Assembly: GCA_037951105.1 (NCBI GenBank)
Contig: JBAMJV010010074.1
Coordinates: 33,501-97,500 of the forward strand
Reading direction: 5' to 3'
From: Echinarachnius parma
Lineage: Eukaryota > Echinodermata > Echinoidea > Clypeasteroida > Echinarachniidae
DNA: 64,000 bases
A program made the position numbers and the translations under genes. The stretch's first letter is position 1; each line of letters begins with the position of its first letter. Shown one piece after another: positions 61,801-64,000 of the stretch. The notes below the pieces were generated by a model. It worked only from the letters and a program-made list of their open reading frames with translations. It ran no database searches and was not told the DNA's origin.

Positions 61801-64000
61801 GTAAATGATATTGGACAGTCCCACCCACAACAATTAGTGTTGGTAGCCCTTGCAGCATTTGCATAGTTTGCCCTTCGTTGTGCTTCTGATGCTTAAAGTA
61901 TTCATGCATGACAACATTCTATGAAGAGTTTTTACAACCAATGAAATACCCTGTTTATTCAAGTATTTACTACACAATCATGAATACATGGACATATGTT
62001 ATATTTTTTTGGTGATATTTTAGCAGTTTCTGAACTTGTTTTCTCTAAATGAGCTTGATATATACTTATAATTGAAAGTTATCATTCTTCATTAATTCAA
62101 CAACTTTTTCCCTTTTATCTTGCAAATTTGTTTCTCCTGAAGCATAACAATTAACACAACCTGTCTGTGTTTCAACTCCCCCATTATTTTTCCTTCATTT
62201 TTCATGTGATCAGTTGCTGAATGCGATGCAGAAGTTTGGAGCCAACCTGGATGACTACTTGCACCTCCTCCTACCTCCGGTCGTAAAGCTCTTCGACTCC
62301 CAAGACATCCCTGTCTCTGTGCGCAGGTAAAAGCGATGATAATGATGATGATTATGAACATGAGGATGATTTATGATTTAAATGATGAAGTTGATGTTGA
62401 TGATGAATTATGATTTTAATTATGATCTTGATTGTGATGCTGGTGGTGATGATGATGATGAAGATGATGAAGAAGATGATATTGATGATGATGATGCTGA
62501 TGATGCTGATTTTAAAGGAGGGGCGCAATCCCGGCTTTGATTCAGCTTTATAGCTTTGAATATGTGCCTTTATTGATATACCACATTCTTTTTTTTTTTT
62601 TTATCCTTAAGTTGGGCAAAAAAGGAAAATTTCATGCACATTTTTGGCTCTTTTTCGCGTCGGCGTTCCATACTCCTAAAAAAATAATTTTAGCGGAGCG
62701 ATGAGCTCATGAGTCATGACGTCACCTGCAGGCAATAACACGGAAGAGCGAGAATTGTTTACAACGTGGTTCAATGCAAACACTTTGACTTGCTAGTAAT
62801 ACAAACTCGTATTTGCTTGAAAATTGAGGATTAACTGAAATTGCCTCAGGAATGAATTTTAGCAAGATGCAGCAATTACACATCTAAGGAAAGTATTAGC
62901 CTGCACCGTTTTCCATAAGGATCCACGTATGAGGCGGATTTAGAACTCAAAGGTTAAATTAACGAGGGCCGACTGGGAAGGACCTAGCGAGTGTGTGCAG
63001 GTCTGCCAGAGTTTCGGGGGCCGCGCGGCAAGACAGGTTATGCTCTCGCTCGCGTGCTAGCTGCCGCGCCAACTACCTATGTATTACAAGTTCTGAAAAG
63101 TAACGAAAATGCAAGATTATTACGATCGCACCTATTCTAGACTATTTCTTAATTTACTTTCATGTTTGCATGGCTTTTCAAACAAATACAAGAACGATTA
63201 CCTTAGATGGACAAATCTATCACTTTCGTGGCCTCTTTGACAATGTTTATTGTTTTTTTTTCTCTGTCGGCATTAGATGTCGGCATTCTAATGCCGACAG
63301 AGAAAAAAAACAATAAATGAACTGAACTTAGCGCTCTTTTGTAGTTTTGTTGTTAATTTGCAAACGGCGTAGACTACGTGTATGATATCGATGCCCAGAA
63401 ATTGATTGACTATGTTCAACCTCCCGCACGCTCGCCAACGACTTGAGTTTTGGATTTGTTTACTTTGGGGAAAAGTAATATTTTGCTCAAAACTGAGGTA
63501 ATTCTGAATGTTCTGTAAATATATTTCCGTAAATATTGTTAAATAGATCCATCAAAGCAATGATGCTTGTCATTTTATTGCCGCATAAAAAGATGAATTT
63601 AAGTGCGAAACACCGCATTTTTGTACACCATGTTTTGAGACGTGATCGGATGAAGCCGCCATTTATTATGGTTAGGCTAGGCCTGGGCTAGCCGCAGCGC
63701 TCGTGCGTGCTGATGGCCGGAAGACCTGTCTGCGAGGGGGCTGGGTATACGATTGCTATAATCATATCGAAGACTTCCTCGAAGCGATTTTAGAGTGAGT
63801 ATGCGCCTTTATTTGGCAATTATATTTGTTGTATTTGTGGAGACAAATAATGAAATAAGAATTATAATAATGGTGTCTGCAATTATGGGGAAATTGTCAT
63901 GAATTTGCTCAGCCACGCTCAACAAATCTGTTCGGTTGCACCTCTATCACTTCCATTCCATTTTGGCTGCCGACGCACAATTTGGAATTTTATCTTCAGG
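42872..64000 (+). CDS. MTOR: Serine/threonine-protein kinase mTOR, N-terminal HEAT-repeat half (partial gene)
   Basis: Twenty-three coding exons join in phase with GT/AG ends to give about 1,096 residues, colinear with roughly the first 1,140 residues of human mTOR (2,549 in all). Signature blocks in order: [196 protein letters not shown] and [15 protein letters not shown]. These form the alpha-solenoid that docks Raptor and dimerises TORC complexes. The FAT, FRB and kinase domains lie beyond the window. The start [17 protein letters not shown] lacks the alanine/threonine-rich leader of vertebrates. Five exons have decayed local copies. Confidence 0.97.
43654..43886 (+). CDS. MTOR: MTOR exon 2
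   Basis: Residues 73-150; [20 protein letters not shown] onward. Acceptor TTTCCCTAG, donor GCG|GTGAGT. Confidence 0.96.
44523..44624 (+). CDS. MTOR: MTOR exon 3
   Basis: Residues 151-184, [20 protein letters not shown] onward. Confidence 0.95.
45123..45221 (+). CDS. MTOR: MTOR exon 4
   Basis: Residues 185-217, [20 protein letters not shown] onward to PQWYK. Confidence 0.96.
45253..45465 (+). mobile_element. LINE fragment: C-terminal end of a non-LTR retrotransposon reverse transcriptase
   Basis: An open frame reads [20 protein letters not shown], then [17 protein letters not shown] and [18 protein letters not shown], then stop. The order R-S-F-x(n)-W-N-S-L-P-x(n)-F-K-K-R-V-x-x-H-L is typical of the RT tail of non-LTR elements. 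Only the last 70 residues remain (5'-truncated), in MTOR intron 4. Confidence 0.8.
46050..46184 (+). CDS. MTOR: MTOR exon 5
   Basis: Residues 218-262, [20 protein letters not shown] onward. Confidence 0.96.
46774..46836 (+). CDS. MTOR: MTOR exon 6
   Basis: Residues 263-283, [20 protein letters not shown]; 63 nt, frame-neutral. Confidence 0.94.
47028..47064. repeat. (TCTA)n microsatellite
   Basis: TCTA units run up to the TIR element at 47065 and resume after it. Confidence 0.9.
47065..47216. mobile_element. MITE with CCGTATTTGC ends inserted in a microsatellite
   Basis: Inverted ends CCGTATTTGCCGGTGTATAA / TTAATACACCAGCAAATACGG flanked by TA. Internal repeated AACCGCACC motifs. Tetranucleotide repeats lie on both sides. 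Confidence 0.7.
47220..47608. repeat. (TGTC)n, (TCTA)n and long (ATCC)n microsatellites
   Basis: TGTC at 47225-47276, TATC at 47277-47336, then about 68 uninterrupted CATC units at 47338-47608. Long open frames on both strands here are artefacts of the four-base repeat. Confidence 0.97.
47740..47907 (+). CDS. MTOR: MTOR exon 7
   Basis: Residues 284-339. The fast-evolving linker ([15 protein letters not shown]) is followed by [17 protein letters not shown], matching human LVESRCCRDLMEEKFDQ. Confidence 0.95.
48473..48585 (+). CDS. MTOR: MTOR exon 8
   Basis: Residues 340-376 plus two bases, [20 protein letters not shown] onward. The donor is only 12 bp from the MITE at 48598. Confidence 0.95.
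48598..48824. mobile_element. MITE with TGTGACCGGCTATAGCAAAA ends, copy 4
   Basis: Begins TGTGACCGACTATAGCAAAA and ends TTTTGCTATAGCTGGTCACA. Same family as 24211-24445, 28684-28940 and 29835-30082. Confidence 0.8.
48848..48998 (+). mobile_element. SINE-like element with CTCCCCAGGGAGTTGAGA block and ATT tail
   Basis: Shares TATGCTCCCCAGGGAGTTGA, ACCAAGGGTAATAATTAT and CGCTATATAAATGCAAT with 24460-24625; both end in TATTATTGTTATT-type tails. Confidence 0.65.
49385..49430 (+). CDS. MTOR: MTOR exon 9 (46 nt)
   Basis: Completes S377 and reads [15 protein letters not shown]; acceptor TTTCAG, donor AGG|GTAAGT. Confidence 0.92.
49455..49803. mobile_element. MITE with GGGCCCATATTCATGAAA ends
   Basis: Inverted ends GGGCCCATATTCATGAAAGC / TTTTCATGAATATGGGGCC, followed inward by CTAGCTTAGTTC on both sides. 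Confidence 0.75.
50308..50441 (+). CDS. MTOR: MTOR exon 10
   Basis: Residues 393-436 plus two bases, [20 protein letters not shown] onward. Confidence 0.95.
50939..51032. mobile_element. Palindromic 90-bp repeat, best-preserved copy
   Basis: TTAACCCGTTCAGGACGGAC to GGACCAGTCCTGAACGGGTTAA, TTAA at both ends. Confidence 0.8.
51272..51818. mobile_element. TTAA-flanked 550-bp inverted-repeat element, left of exon 11
   Basis: Has TTAA and ACCTGTAAAGTGTCC at the left, and GACACTTTACAGGTATCACTTTAA-type sequence at the right. The same element in reverse orientation lies at 53843-54402. Confidence 0.7.
52422..52484 (+). pseudogene. Decayed upstream copy of MTOR exon 11
   Basis: After GTGGTTGTAG comes GAACACAAGCACATAGTGGT, TGACCCGGCCGTGATCACAT and so on. 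One frame reads [20 protein letters not shown], against [20 protein letters not shown] in the real exon. A one-base deletion near the acceptor puts it out of frame with exon 10, and it has no donor. Confidence 0.9.
52677..52720 (+). other. Hammerhead-ribozyme-like core
   Basis: CTGACGA, a short hairpin (GATCC TGCT GGGATT), then GAAA and GC-TAG-GC match the CTGANGA - stem II - GAAA - stem III order of hammerhead ribozymes. The base after the U of the cleavage site is G, which would be inactive, and stem I is not evident. Confidence 0.25.
52806..52934 (+). CDS. MTOR: MTOR exon 11
   Basis: Residues 437-479 plus two bases; [32 protein letters not shown]. Acceptor TCTGTAG; donor AG|GTTTGT is weak. 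Confidence 0.94.
53060..53345 (+). repeat. Dispersed repeat with AGGTCA half-sites, two or more units
   Basis: Units of GATATCTCAAGAACCGGTTG-like sequence followed by GGTCATGAGGTCACAGGTCA or AAAGGTCAAGGTCACAGG. A related copy lies at 30945-31045. Confidence 0.6.
53474..53637 (+). CDS. MTOR: MTOR exon 12
   Basis: Residues 480-534 plus one base; [40 protein letters not shown]. Confidence 0.96.
53843..54402. mobile_element. TTAA-flanked 560-bp element, inverted partner of 51272-51818
   Basis: Starts TTAAAGTGATCCGTGTAAAG and ends TTTACCTGTGTCACTTTAA. Aligns over most of its length with the reverse complement of the element left of exon 11. Confidence 0.75.
54636..54838 (+). CDS. MTOR: MTOR exon 13
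   Basis: Residues 535-602; [40 protein letters not shown]. Confidence 0.96.
55339..55432 (+). CDS. MTOR: MTOR exon 14
   Basis: Residues 603-633 plus one base, [20 protein letters not shown] onward. Confidence 0.95.
55855..56060 (+). CDS. MTOR: MTOR exon 15
   Basis: Residues 634-702; [20 protein letters not shown], then [32 protein letters not shown]. Confidence 0.96.
56061..56520 (+). pseudogene. Three tandem decayed copies of the MTOR exon 15 3' half plus intron
   Basis: The GACGAAATGTTTGAG block of the real exon (55956) recurs at about 56117, 56291 and 56463, a period of 161-174 bp. Each copy includes CTAGCCACATGCACT-like and, in the first two, CTTCGCAAGACTCTGATACA, followed by a copy of the intron start and CCCTAACC-rich sequence. 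The first copy keeps a CAG|GTATGT donor. Indels and lost codons break the frame. Confidence 0.9.
56515..57240 (+). mobile_element. SINE-like element split by a Harbinger-like MITE
   Basis: ACCTGACGACCAAGGATAGT...CACTTA (to 56564) and TTAGAAACCCTGCAATACAA (from 57195) are the two parts of the SINE seen at 24460 and 48848. Confidence 0.65.
56565..57194. mobile_element. PIF/Harbinger-like MITE, GGGTGGTATTC ends, TTA duplication
   Basis: The 630-bp element with inverted ends GGGTGGTATGCTAATATTTG / AAATTTTAGAATACCACCC is flanked by TTA (56562-56564 and 57195-57197). A 3-bp TTA/TAA duplication is typical of Harbinger. It contains many CTTAGGAA motifs and no transposase. Confidence 0.8.
57317..57523 (+). 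CDS. MTOR: MTOR exon 16
   Basis: Residues 703-771; [40 protein letters not shown]. Confidence 0.97.
57610..57991. mobile_element. Mariner-like MITE, TA target, CAGGGTGGCC ends
   Basis: The 382-bp element has long inverted ends (about 90 bp) beginning CAGGGTGGCCCCCCAAAAAA, flanked by TA at 57608-57609 and 57992-57993. Confidence 0.8.
58369..58461 (+). CDS. MTOR: MTOR exon 17
   Basis: Residues 772-802, [20 protein letters not shown] onward. Confidence 0.95.
58515..58910 (+). repeat. (GAT)n / (GAC)n microsatellite around an exon 17 copy
   Basis: GATGGTGAT-rich at 58515-58625, pure GAT at 58700-58810, GACGAT at 58811-58885. Long frames here on both strands are repeat artefacts. Confidence 0.95.
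58634..58699 (+). pseudogene. Partial downstream copy of MTOR exon 17
   Basis: 66 bp with six differences from the first 66 bases of exon 17; reads [20 protein letters not shown] then LQ and runs straight into (GAT)n. It has no acceptor AG and no donor. Confidence 0.92.
59011..59145 (+). CDS. MTOR: MTOR exon 18
   Basis: Residues 803-847, [20 protein letters not shown] onward. Confidence 0.97.
59443..59934. mobile_element. 492-bp element with perfect 32-bp terminal inverted repeats
   Basis: Ends ACTGGAATTCTCATCAAAAG / CTTTTGATGAGAATTCCAGT, perfectly inverted over 32 bp and flanked by CTT on both sides. No coding sequence. Confidence 0.8.
60058..60115 (+). pseudogene. Decayed upstream copy of MTOR exon 19
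   Basis: Preserved acceptor CTGTTTGCAG, then ACCATACGAGTGCTTAGAC (real exon ACCATACGAGTGCTAGGGC). A gap of roughly 45-50 bases follows, then GTTGATACCATGGGAGATGG, matching the exon's later half. No donor. Confidence 0.88.
60192..60321 (+). CDS. MTOR: MTOR exon 19
   Basis: Residues 848-890 plus one base, [20 protein letters not shown] onward. Confidence 0.96.
60555..60805 (+). CDS. MTOR: MTOR exon 20
   Basis: Residues 891-974; [40 protein letters not shown]. Confidence 0.97.
61139..61225 (+). CDS. MTOR: MTOR exon 21
   Basis: Residues 975-1003, [20 protein letters not shown] onward; donor AGG|GTGAGT. Confidence 0.95.
61240..61470 (+). repeat. (GAT)n microsatellite just after exon 21
   Basis: GATGATGATAATGATGACGA-type sequence starting 15 bp after the donor. 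Confidence 0.95.
61615..61782 (+). CDS. MTOR: MTOR exon 22
   Basis: Residues 1004-1059; [40 protein letters not shown]. Confidence 0.97.
61864..61950 (+). pseudogene. Decayed downstream copy of MTOR exon 22 3' end
   Basis: TAGTTTGCCCTTCGTTGTGC and TTAAAGTATTCATGCATGAC match the real TACTTGCCCTGCATCGTGCC and TCAAGGTCTTCATGCACGAC. The match continues through the donor region (CAACCAATGAAATACCC for CAACCAAGGTAATGGCC); the donor GT is lost. Confidence 0.85.
62214..62326 (+). CDS. MTOR: MTOR exon 23
   Basis: Residues 1060-1096 plus two bases; [20 protein letters not shown] then [15 protein letters not shown]. Donor CAG|GTAAAA. Confidence 0.96.
62329..62512 (+). repeat. (GAT)n repeat right after MTOR exon 23
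   Basis: Starts a few bases after the GTAAAA donor (GCGATGATAATGATGATG) and continues to about 62512. Confidence 0.9.
62930..63720. mobile_element. Relative of the THAP-bearing transposon, reverse orientation
   Basis: GGTCTGCCAGAGTTTCGGG, CGATCGCACCTATTCTAGAC and CAAAACTGAGGTAATTCTGA match the reverse complement of parts of 26900-27740. The THAP segment is absent. An insertion carrying a hairpin (63246-63317) interrupts it. Confidence 0.7.
63246..63317. other. Near-perfect 72-nt hairpin
   Basis: TTTATTG, a T-run, CTCTGTCGGCATTAGA, a 9-nt loop, then TCTAATGCCGACAGAG, an A-run and CAATAAA. The stem is about 31 bp with one bulge in the homopolymer. Confidence 0.8.

Larger units (their letters stand above)
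62327..63999 (+). other. MTOR intron 23; candidate exon 24 acceptor at the last base
   Basis: Holds a GAT repeat (62329-62512), a transposon relative (62930-63720) and a long hairpin. The window ends TTTTATCTTCAG|G. A G would complete the split AG codon as arginine, as human has (SRK), so exon 24 may start at 64000. Confidence 0.45.

Noticed and set aside
1-64000. LTR elements, other virus-like elements, CRISPR arrays, prokaryotic operons
   Set aside because: Looked for; no such structure or protein motif was recognised.

Overview
This is a eukaryotic, intron-rich, AT-rich window from an animal nuclear genome. The clear proteins are most like animal orthologues (DNAJC11, MRPL51, MTOR). The very high load of small palindromic DNA transposons, tRNA-type SINEs and simple repeats suggests a marine invertebrate, probably a deuterostome such as an echinoderm. 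That placement is inference; no taxon-diagnostic sequence was seen.

Layout. 1-10036 (minus): the first three coding exons of a proline-rich protein with a K-R-F-A-P-V motif, possibly of the zyxin/LPP type; the gene runs off the left edge. 10037-21978: no gene recognised. This stretch is packed with inverted-repeat elements, a 0.95 kb hAT-like element with an 8-bp target duplication, and a near-identical 0.8-0.9 kb tandem duplication full of C-tracts. 21979-37637 (plus): complete DNAJC11, 14 core exons plus one optional 42-nt exon. 37638-41826: 3' flank and repeats. 41827-42605 (minus): MRPL51, two exons. It lies head to head with MTOR (first codon at 42872), only 266 bp apart, so a shared promoter is likely. 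42872-64000 (plus): the first 23 coding exons of MTOR (about 1,096 residues of the N-terminal HEAT solenoid). The window ends exactly on a candidate acceptor for exon 24.

The most unusual pattern is that many exons of the two large genes have extra, decayed local copies in the adjoining introns. Examples are DNAJC11 exons 2, 9, 11 and the last exon, and MTOR exons 11, 15, 17, 19 and 22. Several copies keep a splice acceptor or donor; most have lost frame or key residues (the DNAJC11 J-domain copy has HSN in place of HPD). Two are small tandem arrays of exon plus intron (DNAJC11 exon 11, MTOR exon 15). One last-exon copy is split by a 780-bp transposable element. This looks like recurrent short tandem duplication that includes exons, possibly feeding alternative exons.

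Functionally, DNAJC11 is a mitochondrial J-protein, MRPL51 a mitochondrial ribosomal protein and MTOR the growth-control kinase. DNAJC11 and MTOR are also both on human 1p36, which fits old linkage. No LTR element, other virus-like element, CRISPR array or prokaryotic system was recognised.
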